This document shows, piece by piece, positions 46,129 through 55,293 of a DNA stretch of 64,000 nucleotides. The stretch comes from Agrobacterium cavarae (GTDB taxonomy: Bacteria; Pseudomonadota; Alphaproteobacteria; Rhizobiales; Rhizobiaceae). A program made the translations under genes and the position numbers. Below the pieces are notes generated by a model. It made no database searches, was not told the origin of the DNA, and saw only the letters and a program-made list of their open reading frames with translations. Each line of letters begins with the position of its first letter. Positions within the stretch are counted from its first letter, which is position 1. The stretch spans positions 1 through 64,000 of the forward strand of contig NZ_SISF01000027.1 in the NCBI RefSeq assembly GCF_004310285.1, written 5' to 3'.

Positions 46129-46932
46129 TCAGCCGCCGAAAATACGCTTCAGATTGACGAGTTTCGAGGTCGCCACCATCGAGACGACGACGAGGATGAT
46201 GGCGAAGATGCCGGCGGCGGCTGCTGTGGGCTCGAAGGCGTAGCGTAGTGCCACGTACATGGCCATCGGCAGCGTTTGCAGGTTCGGCGTCGAGAGAAAT
46301 AGCGTGACCTCGAACTGGCCGAAGGAAATGATGAAGGCGAAGATCGTGCCTGCCGAAATGGCGGGCGAGATGATTTTTAGCGTCACTAGCCGAAAGGCGG
46401 TGAACGGCGAGGCACCAAGCGAGCGGGCGGCCTCTTCCAAGCTGCGGTCGAAGCCGACGAGGGCCGCTGTCACCGTGGCGATGACGAACGGGCAGGTGAC
46501 GATGACGTGTCCGATGACGAGGCCTGCCATGGTCCGGGCAAGGCCGATATCGGTGGTGACATAGAAGACGTAGAGCGCAAGGCCGAGTACGACGCCGGGC
46601 AGCACGATCGGCATCATGAAGAAGGCGCGCATCGGGCCGACCACACGGCTTGACGAGCGGGTGAGAAAGAGAGCCGCCATGGTGCCGAGCACGGTGGAAA
46701 TAACCGTCGAAATGCCGGCGACCATGAAGGACACGCCGTAGGCAGAGAGGAAGGTCGGCGAGGTCAGGAACGCGTAGACCCACCGCAGCGACAGTCCCTG
46801 TGGGGGGAAAGTCAGATAGTCGCCGGAATTGAGGCCGGAAAGGATGACGATGACAACGGGTGTTAGCAGGATCGTCAGCGTCAGTGCCGAGAGCAACTTG
46901 AAGACCAGCGGAATGGATGTCTCTTCGCGCAT
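46129..46932 (-). CDS. Pot-type ABC permease, PotC-like
   Basis: 267 residues with about six transmembrane helices and the coupling loop EEAARSLGASPFTAFRLVTLKI. The reading frame is open far upstream (to 47553) but the extension is basic, non-membrane sequence inside the other permease gene; the ATG at 46932 (MREETSIPLV) overlaps the TGA of that gene by one base and is the real start. With the next gene it forms the heterodimeric pore. Confidence 0.9.
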   Translation of the reverse strand: MREETSIPLVFKLLSALTLTILLTPVVIVILSGLNSGDYLTFPPQGLSLRWVYAFLTSPTFLSAYGVSFMVAGISTVISTVLGTMAALFLTRSSSRVVGPMRAFFMMPIVLPGVVLGLALYVFYVTTDIGLARTMAGLVIGHVIVTCPFVIATVTAALVGFDRSLEEAARSLGASPFTAFRLVTLKIISPAISAGTIFAFIISFGQFEVTLFLSTPNLQTLPMAMYVALRYAFEPTAAAAGIFAIILVVVSMVATSKLVNLKRIFGG

Positions 46933-47864
46933 CAGCTGCGTCCTCCCGTGGTGCGCATGGCGGCGCGGTGGTAGACGGCGATCGCCATCAGGCTTGTCAC
47001 GAAGAGGACAACGGCAATGGCCGCGCCGAATTGCCAGCGGCCGGTCTCTGCTACCTGCTGGTAGATGTGGATGGGCATGACCATGACCTTCCAGCCACCC
47101 ATCAATGCTGGGACGACATAGGACGATATGGCGAGCGCAAAGACGAGCAGTGTTCCGGCCAGAATGCCGGGCATGGACAGTGGCAGCACGACGGAGAAAA
47201 ACGCTTTGCTGCGGGAAGCGCCCAGTGACCTGGCTGCTTCCTCCAGTGATGGATGGATGGATTTGATGATGCCGATTAGCGAAAGCACCATGAAGGGCAG
47301 GGTGATCTGCACCAATCCAACGACGACGCCGAAGATATTGTACATCAGCGGCAGCGGTGCCGAAATGATGCCGAGGCGAAGCAAAGCACCGTTTATGAGA
47401 CCATTGTCGCCGAGCAGCACCATGAGGCCGTAAAGTCGTATGACCATGTCGAGCTGCATCGACGACAGGACGAGGATCATCAACATCGTGTTGCGGCCGG
47501 GGTTGACCGTCTTGGCAATCACATAGGCCAGCGGATAACCGAAGACGAGGCAAACGAGCGCGACGACCGCTGAAATGCCGGCGGAGCGCAAGATCGACTC
47601 ATAATAGATAGGCCGGGTGAAGATACGCACAAAGTTGTCGAAGGTGATATCGCTGGAAAGCGTGATGACGCCCGCGACCGACTTGTTGAAGGCGAGACCG
47701 AAGAGCGAAGCCGTCGGTACGACGAAGAAGACAATAAAGAAGAGTAAGGCGGGCAGGATCAGCAGCCACAGGCCATGACCGTGGATGAAGCCGCCTTTGC
47801 GGATGCGGGGCGCGGACGCATCGCCGTCTTTTCTGGATACCGCTGTGAGTGCCGTTGATGCCAT
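46932..47864 (-). CDS. Pot-type ABC permease, PotB-like
   Basis: 310 residues with an extended N-terminal cytosolic part, about six transmembrane helices and the coupling loop EEAARSLGASRSKAFFSVVLPLSMPGI. ATG 47864 (MASTAL) is preferred; a GTG at 47879 is 8 bases after the stop of the racemase gene and also possible. It is translationally coupled to the downstream permease. Confidence 0.9.
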   Translation of the reverse strand: MASTALTAVSRKDGDASAPRIRKGGFIHGHGLWLLILPALLFFIVFFVVPTASLFGLAFNKSVAGVITLSSDITFDNFVRIFTRPIYYESILRSAGISAVVALVCLVFGYPLAYVIAKTVNPGRNTMLMILVLSSMQLDMVIRLYGLMVLLGDNGLINGALLRLGIISAPLPLMYNIFGVVVGLVQITLPFMVLSLIGIIKSIHPSLEEAARSLGASRSKAFFSVVLPLSMPGILAGTLLVFALAISSYVVPALMGGWKVMVMPIHIYQQVAETGRWQFGAAIAVVLFVTSLMAIAVYHRAAMRTTGGRS

Positions 47865-47886
47865 TTGCCCGGGTCCCACTTATGTC

Positions 47887-48660
47887 TCATTGCGCCGCCT
47901 GCGGCAGCATCGCTGCGCGCAGTGCGTCGTAACCCAGCAACTGTTTTTCAGGCGGTGCGGGATAGGTCATCCGACTTTGGGTCAATCCGGCCCGAACGAT
48001 ACCTGCGGCCACGGAGATGGCCGTCGGGATCGGGTCGATGACGGACACGTCGATACCTTCTGCCAGCAATCCTTCGCGCAGGCCTGCCGCACAGCCCATC
48101 AGCCCGGTGCAGCCGAAAATCAGGGCTTCTGCACCGTCTTCCTCGACGGCTCTTCTGCCTTCCTCCACCAACCGCTTGGCGGTGGCGGCAAGATCTGCCT
48201 CTAGCTCGAGGACCGGAATATCGACGCTGCGGACGGAGGCAAGCTTGCTGGAAAGCCCGCAAAGGGCAGCGGTGTTTTCAAAGGACGGGATAAGCCGGCG
48301 CATGACGGTAATTACGGAGAACTTGTGTCCCAGCATCGAGGCAACATGCATGCCGGTCTGACAGGGGCCGGCGACCAGCATGCCCGATAACTCACGCGCT
48401 GCACGTAGACCGGGGTCACCCATGCAGTCGATGATCACGGCATCTACACCTTCGCGCTCGGCGCGCAAGATTTCGACGAGAGTGCCTGGAACAGACATTG
48501 CCGCTTCGAACTCGCTTTCGATCGAACCCGGCCCTGTCGCGATTTCTGCATGAGAAATGCTAATCCCCGGATATTCTATCGCTTTTAGGTCTTCAAGCTT
48601 GCGAAAGCCGCGTGTGACGAGCGGCGATACGATCCGAACATGGACTACATTGTCACGCAT
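47887..48660 (-). CDS. Asp/Glu/hydantoin racemase family protein
   Basis: 257 residues of the cofactor-independent racemase superfamily. Two active-site cysteines are in IDCMGDPG (Cys79) and FGCTGLMG (Cys184), both set in the pattern of hydantoin and Asp/Glu racemases. It is the first gene of the transporter and hydantoinase-type operon, 23 bases before the permease gene. Racemisation of a hydantoin or of the released amino acid would let the pathway use both enantiomers. The exact substrate is unknown. Confidence 0.87.
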   Translation of the reverse strand: MRDNVVHVRIVSPLVTRGFRKLEDLKAIEYPGISISHAEIATGPGSIESEFEAAMSVPGTLVEILRAEREGVDAVIIDCMGDPGLRAARELSGMLVAGPCQTGMHVASMLGHKFSVITVMRRLIPSFENTAALCGLSSKLASVRSVDIPVLELEADLAATAKRLVEEGRRAVEEDGAEALIFGCTGLMGCAAGLREGLLAEGIDVSVIDPIPTAISVAAGIVRAGLTQSRMTYPAPPEKQLLGYDALRAAMLPQAAQ

Positions 48661-49219
48661 TCTCGATACCTTATCCGATCACTAAGACGTGCTAGCTGGG
48701 TCGAAGCCCTGAGTCGCAACAGTTGTGGTCTCCTCCGCTGTCGGGGGAACCGTTTTGCTCGCTTCCACGCTTACGGTGCATCGGCTTTGCTCTGGACGAA
48801 AGGGCTGTGGCGAATAGGAGGCTCGATTTTTCGGATGGGTAGGAGGGGTGGTTACGATCTACAAAACCTATCCTTTTGGACAGGTGAGTTTGCGTGTAAT
48901 TAATGCATTTTATATTTTTGCTTAAAAAATATGCGAATAGTTCGGGCTCTGATACTTTTCTGAACGTGTGAAAGTTGCTTGTTACGTGTGGACAGGGGAG
49001 GTGGGGGTTGCTGTCTACAGGCGTCGTCTTTTTGCTACAGCCGCGCGCTTGTTTCAGTCGCTAAAGCGGCGCACGATAGATTAGAGGAGGAGCTTTGAAG
49101 AGGTTGGGCGGGCGTTAAATCCTAGCGTGACCACTTTATACTTGAAGTGTTTTCGACGGGGGCCGAGACCACACAGATTGTCGCCTTTTGCGACCTCAGC
49201 GCATTCTCCGGGAGCTGTG
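48661..49219. other. 559-base gap upstream of the racemase operon
   Basis: No supportable gene on either strand. The stretch 48895-48925 is AT-rich and probably contains the operon promoter region; a G-rich stretch follows at about 48995-49010. No strong palindrome was found. Because the AraC gene is on the same strand and ends at 49220, the region must hold its terminator and the operon control sites. Confidence 0.5.
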
Positions 49220-50074
49220 TCACTCTAGGTGCGCTATGCCGCGAAACGCATTTGGCGTTATCCCAGTGGTTTTCTTGAAGGCGCGCGTAAAGTTGGCGTG
49301 GGACGAAAATCCAGCGGCCAACGCGACGGCTTCAATGGTCCAGTTCTCGTCGGAGAGCCTTTGCTTGGCGAGCGCCATTCGCCTGTCGTTGACGAAGGCA
49401 TGCGGGCTCTTTCCGGTTGCCAGCTTGAATGCCCTGGTAAAATGCCCGACACTCATGCACGCGACCGAAGCAAGATCGGTGACCGTCAGATCATCGTCTA
49501 AATGAAAATCGACATATTCTTCCACGCGCATAAGCCTCTTCGCATCGAGTGGCTTTTCCGCCCTCACAGTCAGCGCGCGGCTTATCGAGCGACCGGAGTA
49601 GGACCTAATGAGATGGGCCGAAAGAGACATTGCGAGGGTTTCGATAAAAAGCCGCCCGCCGGCGCTTTCGCAGGACATTTCCTGTAAAATCTGGACAGCC
49701 GCAAAATCGATGAACGGATCCTCGTCGATCGCTTCGTACCGAAGTTCGATGCGCGCCGGATCGAGGTCGTATTCCCTCAGCATAGTCTCGGAGAAAGGCT
49801 GTCCCGGCAGGAAGATGTGAAGACAGTCGTCCATTTGCTCGGATACGGAGATGAACTCTTCCTCAACGCCGGCGGGACAGAGCCAGATTGTACCCCGTTT
49901 AGCCACTGTGTGCTGACGCATGCCGCCTCCGCGCCGGTCCACCACGGATCTCCCGCGTAGAAGCACCGCGATCTCGGTGTCGCGCGGGACGAGGGAGGGA
50001 AGCTCTCCGGCATCATGACGCCATCGTTCCGCAAGCAGGTTTTCCCAACCATTGGCGTTCGATGTCTGAACCAT
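49220..50074 (-). CDS. AraC family regulator
   Basis: 284 residues from the ATG at 50074 (MVQTSNANGW); the frame is open 13 codons further upstream to a TTG. A cupin-like N-terminal sensing domain is followed by a double helix-turn-helix (DLTVTDLASVACMSVGHFTRAF and TIEAVALAAGFSSHANFTRAF). It lies upstream of the racemase operon on the same strand and divergent from the molybdopterin oxidoreductase cluster, so it could control either or both. Confidence 0.9.
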   Translation of the reverse strand: MVQTSNANGWENLLAERWRHDAGELPSLVPRDTEIAVLLRGRSVVDRRGGGMRQHTVAKRGTIWLCPAGVEEEFISVSEQMDDCLHIFLPGQPFSETMLREYDLDPARIELRYEAIDEDPFIDFAAVQILQEMSCESAGGRLFIETLAMSLSAHLIRSYSGRSISRALTVRAEKPLDAKRLMRVEEYVDFHLDDDLTVTDLASVACMSVGHFTRAFKLATGKSPHAFVNDRRMALAKQRLSDENWTIEAVALAAGFSSHANFTRAFKKTTGITPNAFRGIAHLE

Positions 50075-50307
50075 GGTTCCGGTGACGTATTTATCGACGG
50101 AATGACCCAGCAAGTGTCTTCTCCGCGCCTTGTGGTTTTGCCAATATCAATAGAAGCAAGATTGAGGCCACTTGCAGCACGACGGTGATTTTCGCAGAAA
50201 CTGAATAGCCAATCGCAGAAGCGGATAAAGGCAAGCCGACGAAACGCTGCCAGACTGCCCAGAATTGAAGCGCTGCCTATCGAAGGCGCAATGACTGGGA
50301 GTTGAAC

Positions 50308-52434
50308 ATGTCACGCACCACTGTCGTCGGAGCCTGCCCGCATGACTGTCCAGATACCTGCTCCATCCTGACCACTGTCGAGGACGGCAAGGCGATCGCA
50401 GTTCGCGGTAATCCAGACCATCCCTTCACGCGCGGGCGTCTCTGCGTAAAGGTCAATAACTATCAGGATCGCGTTTACAGCGACAAGCGCGTGCTCTACC
50501 CCATGCGGCGCTCCGGCCCGAAAGGCAGCGGCCAGTTCACCCGGATCACCTGGGATGAGGCGCTGGCGGAGATCGCTGCGAAGTTCAAGGACATCATCGC
50601 GACCGATGGCGCCCAGGCAATACTTCCTTATAGCTATCTCGGAACGCAGGGCATCATCAACGGTCTGAATGTCGGAGATCCCCTGTTCAACAAGCTCGGC
50701 GCAACGGTCAGCGAGCGCACCTTCTGCGATTCCGGCTCCTGCACGGCCTATATGATGACCATCGGCCACACGCCCGGGGTTGATCCGGAGGCCTTTATCC
50801 ATTCGAAATACATCATCCTCTGGGCTTGCAATACGCTCAGCACAAACTCGCATCACTGGCCCTTCATCGAGCAGGCAAAGAAGAACGGCGCGAAGCTGGT
50901 GGTGATCGACCCCGTGCGCACCCGGACAGCACGCTTGGCTGATTGGCATATTCCAATCCGGCCGGGAACGGATGGCGCGCTGGCGATGGCAATGATGCAT
51001 ATCATCATCAAGGAAGGACTGATCGACCGCGACTATATCGATGCGCACACGGTGGGCTTTGCCGAACTCGCCGAGCGTGTGGAGCAATATACGCCGGAAT
51101 TCGCCTCTGCCGAAACCGGCATCCCGCTGGAAGATATTTATCAGCTGACGCGGGAATATGCCTCGACCCCGCCTGCCGTCATCCGCATTGGCGTTGCGGT
51201 GGAGCGCCATGCCGGCGGCGGCCAAACGGTACGCTCCATTGCCTGTCTGCCAGCTCTGGTCGGTGCCTGGAAACATGTCGGGGGTGGGCTTCTGCAATTG
51301 CCGATCTGGGCATTCCCCGTCAACTGGGGTGGATTGATGCGCCCAGACCTTCAGCCGGAAAAAATGCGCGTGATCAATTCCTGGCAGCTTGGCCCGGCGT
51401 TGATTGGCGAGCTCCCGCTCGATCCACCTATCCGCTCGCTCTTCGTATACAATGCCAACCCTATGTCGATGGTGAGCCAGCAGGGCAAGCTCGAAGCTGG
51501 TCTCGCGCGTGACGATCTCTTCACTGTCGTCAGCGAGCACTTCATGACCGATACCGCCCGCTACGCGGATATTCTTCTGCCGGCTACGACCCAACTCGAG
51601 CAGAAGGACATTATGTTTTCCTGGGGCCATCTCTATCTGTCTTACAACAATCCGGCGATTGAGCCGCTGGGTGAAGCCGTGCCGAACACCGAGCTATTCC
51701 GGCGTGTTGCCGGAGCGCTCGGGATCGACGACCCATTCTTCCATCGCTCGGATGACGAAATGATCGCGCAGTCCATGGACTGGACGAGCCCTGTGATGGA
51801 AGGCATCGACCTGGAGACGCTGAAAGACAAGGGCTACCTCCGGCTGAACATGCCCGCTGCAGGTGAATGGGCGCCACACCGAGACGGCAACTTTCCGACG
51901 CCGACAGGAAAATGCGAGTTCAAATCGACGCTTGCCGAGACCGGCAACTTCGTCGCCCCGCTCTTCCGCCAGGGTTATAATGGCGACCAGTCGGGAGAGC
52001 CTGTCGATCCGCTGCCGCACTATATCGCGCCGAACGAGAGCCCTGCCAGTGCCCCGGCACTTGCTGGTAAATATCCATTGAGTCTCATTTCCCCAAAGAG
52101 CCATGCCTTTCTCAACTCGAACTACGGCAACCTGCCTGCACAGCTAGCTCAGGCCGGTGAAGAACAAGCCGTTATCCTCCATCCGAGCGACGCCGATCTT
52201 CGCGGCATCACCGCCGGTACGCCTATCCGCGTCTTCAATGATCGCGGCGTCTTCGAGGCTTTTGCGACGGTTTCGCAAGATGTGATGCCCGGTGTGGTGG
52301 TCGCACCTGCCGGTTACTGGCAGCGCTCGAACCGCCGCGGGCCGACCGTCCACGCGCTGACGCCGCCGGCATTCGCCGATCTCGGACGCGCCCCGACCTT
52401 CTCGGATGTGTTGGTCGAGGTCGCTCCAACGTGA
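50308..52434 (+). CDS. cytosolic molybdopterin oxidoreductase, DMSO reductase superfamily
   Basis: 708 residues. The N-terminal [4Fe-4S] motif is Cys10-x3-Cys14-x3-Cys18-x27-Cys46, followed by the bis-MGD-binding domains and a C-terminal dinucleotide-binding domain (ILHPSDADLRGI...GVVVAPAGYW). A Cys/Ser-rich stretch (CDSGSC, 140-145) is where the molybdenum ligand normally lies. There is no twin-arginine signal, so it is cytosolic. GGGAG lies 7 bases before the ATG at 50308. The next genes encode ferredoxin, ferredoxin reductase and MoaA, which suggests it is a reductase fed by NAD(P)H. Substrate unknown. Confidence 0.93.
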   Translation: MSRTTVVGACPHDCPDTCSILTTVEDGKAIAVRGNPDHPFTRGRLCVKVNNYQDRVYSDKRVLYPMRRSGPKGSGQFTRITWDEALAEIAAKFKDIIATDGAQAILPYSYLGTQGIINGLNVGDPLFNKLGATVSERTFCDSGSCTAYMMTIGHTPGVDPEAFIHSKYIILWACNTLSTNSHHWPFIEQAKKNGAKLVVIDPVRTRTARLADWHIPIRPGTDGALAMAMMHIIIKEGLIDRDYIDAHTVGFAELAERVEQYTPEFASAETGIPLEDIYQLTREYASTPPAVIRIGVAVERHAGGGQTVRSIACLPALVGAWKHVGGGLLQLPIWAFPVNWGGLMRPDLQPEKMRVINSWQLGPALIGELPLDPPIRSLFVYNANPMSMVSQQGKLEAGLARDDLFTVVSEHFMTDTARYADILLPATTQLEQKDIMFSWGHLYLSYNNPAIEPLGEAVPNTELFRRVAGALGIDDPFFHRSDDEMIAQSMDWTSPVMEGIDLETLKDKGYLRLNMPAAGEWAPHRDGNFPTPTGKCEFKSTLAETGNFVAPLFRQGYNGDQSGEPVDPLPHYIAPNESPASAPALAGKYPLSLISPKSHAFLNSNYGNLPAQLAQAGEEQAVILHPSDADLRGITAGTPIRVFNDRGVFEAFATVSQDVMPGVVVAPAGYWQRSNRRGPTVHALTPPAFADLGRAPTFSDVLVEVAPT

Positions 52435-52485
52435 CAGCCCCTATCGGTTTCGCACCAATTGGATTTTTGAAAGGGCATAATAGAC

Positions 52486-52791
52486 ATGACCTATGTCGTG
52501 ACTGATCAATGCACGGGATGTCGCTACACGGAATGCGTGACCGTGTGTCCCGTCGAATGCTTTCATCTCGATGATGAAATGACCTATATCGATCCCGAAA
52601 ATTGCATCGACTGCGGCGGCTGCGTGCCAGCCTGTCCAGTCGGCGCGATCCAGGCGTCCTATTTGCTTGCGCCCGAACAGCAGAAGTGGATCGAGATCAA
52701 TCGTCGTCGGGCGGCGGAAACGCCTGTGATTACCAGCCGTCTCGCACCGCTTCCCGGTGCCGACGAGCGAAAAAAGGCGCTCGGCCTATGA
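52486..52791 (+). CDS. seven-iron ferredoxin
   Basis: 101 residues with cysteines in the FdxA pattern: Cys9, Cys17 and Cys50 with Cys12, and Cys21, Cys40, Cys43, Cys46 for a [3Fe-4S] plus [4Fe-4S] pair (Cys25 is extra). The C-terminal tail after residue 60 is typical of FdxA. It lies 51 bases after the molybdenum enzyme and its stop overlaps the reductase start as ATGA. It most likely carries electrons from the reductase to the molybdenum enzyme. Confidence 0.93.
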   Translation: MTYVVTDQCTGCRYTECVTVCPVECFHLDDEMTYIDPENCIDCGGCVPACPVGAIQASYLLAPEQQKWIEINRRRAAETPVITSRLAPLPGADERKKALGL

Positions 52792-54128
52792 CGACGCCGC
52801 AGTATCGCGTTGCCATTGTTGGGGCCGGACCGAGCGGTTTCTACGCTGCGGAAGCCCTTTTGCGCGCGCAGAAGGATGTTGCCGTCGATCTGTTCGAGCG
52901 GCTGCCGGTCCCCTACGGCCTGGTGCGCTTCGGCGTTGCCCCCGATCATCCGAAGCTCAAGCAAGTCACAGCCGTTTTCGACCGGATCGCTGCCATGCCC
53001 GGCTTTCGCTTCGTCGGCGGTGTCGATGTGGGGACGGATATTAGCATCGCGGCTCTGCGGCGTGCCTATCATGCCGTTGTCCTTGCGACAGGCGCGTCGC
53101 TCGGTCGGGAGATCGGCCTGCCGGGCGAGAAACTGGCTGGTAACCGACAGGCAAGTGACTTTGTCGGCTGGTACAACGGCCATCCCGACCATCGTGACCT
53201 TGCTTTCGATTTCTCAGGTGAACGGGCTGTGGTCATCGGACATGGCAATGTCGCGCTGGACGTGGCGCGCATTCTCCTTAAGACGCCGGATGAATTGCGC
53301 CGGACGGATATCGCCGCGCATGCGCTGGAGGCACTTGCCGAAAGCCGGGTTCGCGACGTGCATCTCATCGGGCGGCGCGGCCCAAGCGAAACTCGATTTT
53401 CGGCTAAGGAGCTGGGCGAGTTCGATACTTTGACGGCCTGTGATCCGGGAATTGATCCAGCCGATCTGCGGGCGGATGCCTTCTCGCATGGCGATGGCTT
53501 CGACATAGAGCGAAAAGCCTCGTTGGACCTCCTTGAGCGCTTTTCCCGCCGTGTCGCGACCAAGGAACGACGATGCCTCTTCCGCTTCCACCTCGAACCC
53601 GTCTGCTTTGAAGGCGGTGAAGGGGTCCAAAGCGCCGTCTTCAGGCGCAACTGTGTGGAAGGAGCGGCGGACGAATGCATTAGGATCGACACGAAGCTCG
53701 TGTTTCTCAGCGTCGGCCGCCGAACGTCACCGATCGAAGGTATCGCCTACGATGGATCGCGCGGCGTTCACGCTAACCGAGGCGGTCGGCTGATGGTCCA
53801 CGATCGGATCGATCACGGGCTCTATACGTGTGGTTGGAGCAAGCGTGGCCCACAGGGAACTATTGGCACCAACCGCGCGTGCGCGCTCGATACCGTGGAG
53901 AAGATTCTTGTTGATCTCGATAGCCTGCCGTCGCCGGAACCAGGCGCCATTGACAGGCTCGTCTCTTCCATTGGCAGACGGCACGGAGTGCCCCTCGATT
54001 TCGATGCCTGGCGGATTATTGATAGCGCAGAGGTAGCGCGCGGCTGTGTTAACGGCAAGCCACGCGAGAAGTTTGTGTCGGTGGACGACATGGTCGCTAC
54101 AGCGCGAGAAAGGGGGATCGCATGCTGA
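52788..54128 (+). CDS. adrenodoxin-type ferredoxin--NADP reductase
   Basis: 446 residues of the adrenodoxin reductase/FprA group. FAD motif VAIVGAGPSGFYAAE (8-22), PVPYGLVRFGVAPDHP, NADP motif VVIGHGNVALDVA, GRRGPSETRF and a C-terminal GWSKRGPQGTIGTNRA that matches the FAD-closing segment. The true start is the ATG at 52788, coupled by 4 bases to the ferredoxin stop; longer in-frame starts run backward through the ferredoxin gene. It should reduce the ferredoxin from NADPH. Confidence 0.93.
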   Translation: MTTPQYRVAIVGAGPSGFYAAEALLRAQKDVAVDLFERLPVPYGLVRFGVAPDHPKLKQVTAVFDRIAAMPGFRFVGGVDVGTDISIAALRRAYHAVVLATGASLGREIGLPGEKLAGNRQASDFVGWYNGHPDHRDLAFDFSGERAVVIGHGNVALDVARILLKTPDELRRTDIAAHALEALAESRVRDVHLIGRRGPSETRFSAKELGEFDTLTACDPGIDPADLRADAFSHGDGFDIERKASLDLLERFSRRVATKERRCLFRFHLEPVCFEGGEGVQSAVFRRNCVEGAADECIRIDTKLVFLSVGRRTSPIEGIAYDGSRGVHANRGGRLMVHDRIDHGLYTCGWSKRGPQGTIGTNRACALDTVEKILVDLDSLPSPEPGAIDRLVSSIGRRHGVPLDFDAWRIIDSAEVARGCVNGKPREKFVSVDDMVATARERGIAC

Positions 54129-55144
54129 TGGAAACCTCTCAGGCCTCTGCTCGTCCTCTCGTGGACACCTTTGGCCGCAGCGTCAGCTATTTGCGTCTGT
54201 CTGTGACCGACCGTTGCGATCTGCGCTGCGTCTATTGCATGCCGGAGCGAATGATCTTCATGCAAAGGCAACACCTTCTGTCCTTGGAAGAACTGGAGCG
54301 GGTCGCGCGCGCCTTTATCCAACTTGGCGTGACCAAGATCCGCATCACCGGCGGAGAACCATTGGTGCGCAAAAATGTCATGACCTTGTTTAACAACCTC
54401 TCGCCGTCTCTGCGGGACGGCTCCTTGAAAGAACTGACGCTCACCACCAACGCTACACGTCTTGCAGATCATGCAGCGGGGCTGGCAGAGGCCGGCGTGA
54501 GGCGTGTCAACGTGTCCCTCGACACGCTCGATCCTCAGCGCTTCACCGAACTCACACGCGGTGGTTCACTGACAACAGTTCTTAAGGGGATCGAGGCCGC
54601 ACGGCTTGTGGGACTCGCCATCAAGATCAACACGGTTGCGTTGAAGGGTGTAACGGAAAAAGAGGTAGATCAACTCATCCGTTTCGCCCACGGAGATGGT
54701 ATGGACTTGACGCTCATCGAAACGATGCCTCTGGGGGAAACCGGCGAGGATCGGCTGGCTCAGTATCTACCGCTAGACAGCTTGCGCCGCCAGATAGAAG
54801 AGCGTTGGACGCTCAATCCCGTTGCTCTACGCACAGGCGGCCCGGCACGCTATGCTCGCATCGAAGAAACCGGTGGTTTGGTTGGCTTCATCACGCCGCT
54901 CACCCACAATTTCTGTGAAGGTTGCAACCGCGTTCGGGTCACTGCCGCAGGCTTGCTGCATACCTGTCTTGGGCAAGAGGATGCCGCCGACTTGAAAGAC
55001 GTCATGCGCGCTTCACAGGACGACAGAATGTTGGTGGATGGCATCCGCGCCGCGATCCAAAGCAAACCAAGAGGCCATGACTTCGTTCTGGACCGAATGT
55101 CGGCGCCCACAATCGCTCGTCATATGTCGAACACGGGCGGCTGA
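54122..55144 (+). CDS. moaA: GTP 3',8-cyclase (molybdenum cofactor synthesis)
   Basis: 340-residue radical SAM enzyme that starts molybdopterin synthesis from GTP. N-terminal cluster Cys32-x3-Cys36-x2-Cys39, C-terminal cluster Cys265, Cys268, Cys282 and the terminal Gly-Gly that MoaA needs for activity. AGGGGG lies 6 bases before the ATG, which overlaps the stop of the reductase by 7 bases. Placement in the operon of a molybdenum enzyme suggests a dedicated or extra copy; a second housekeeping moaA cannot be checked in this window. Confidence 0.95.
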   Translation: MLMETSQASARPLVDTFGRSVSYLRLSVTDRCDLRCVYCMPERMIFMQRQHLLSLEELERVARAFIQLGVTKIRITGGEPLVRKNVMTLFNNLSPSLRDGSLKELTLTTNATRLADHAAGLAEAGVRRVNVSLDTLDPQRFTELTRGGSLTTVLKGIEAARLVGLAIKINTVALKGVTEKEVDQLIRFAHGDGMDLTLIETMPLGETGEDRLAQYLPLDSLRRQIEERWTLNPVALRTGGPARYARIEETGGLVGFITPLTHNFCEGCNRVRVTAAGLLHTCLGQEDAADLKDVMRASQDDRMLVDGIRAAIQSKPRGHDFVLDRMSAPTIARHMSNTGG

Positions 55145-55293
55145 CGACTGACAAGATTGGCTCGACGGCCCGGCTTGCCTGTCGCCGGCCGCAGGCTTCC
55201 ACGACTGGCTAACGTCGCTTGGCCCCAAATCGCTTGCAAACCTCTTGGTAGACGTTAACCTAGCGATATATCGCGCGTGCCATATGCGGCGAA

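Noticed and set aside
46129..47553. Longer version of the PotC-like permease starting in the upstream permease gene
   Set aside because: The extension is hydrophilic His/Arg-rich shadow sequence; the ATG at 46932 overlaps the upstream stop and begins a normal permease.
50311..51630. 439-codon minus-strand frame opposite the molybdopterin oxidoreductase
   Set aside because: The plus strand has the Cys motif and full domain order; the minus product has no recognisable feature.
52602..52787. N-terminal extension of the ferredoxin reductase
   Set aside because: It would read through the ferredoxin gene in another frame; FAD motif begins only after the ATG at 52788.
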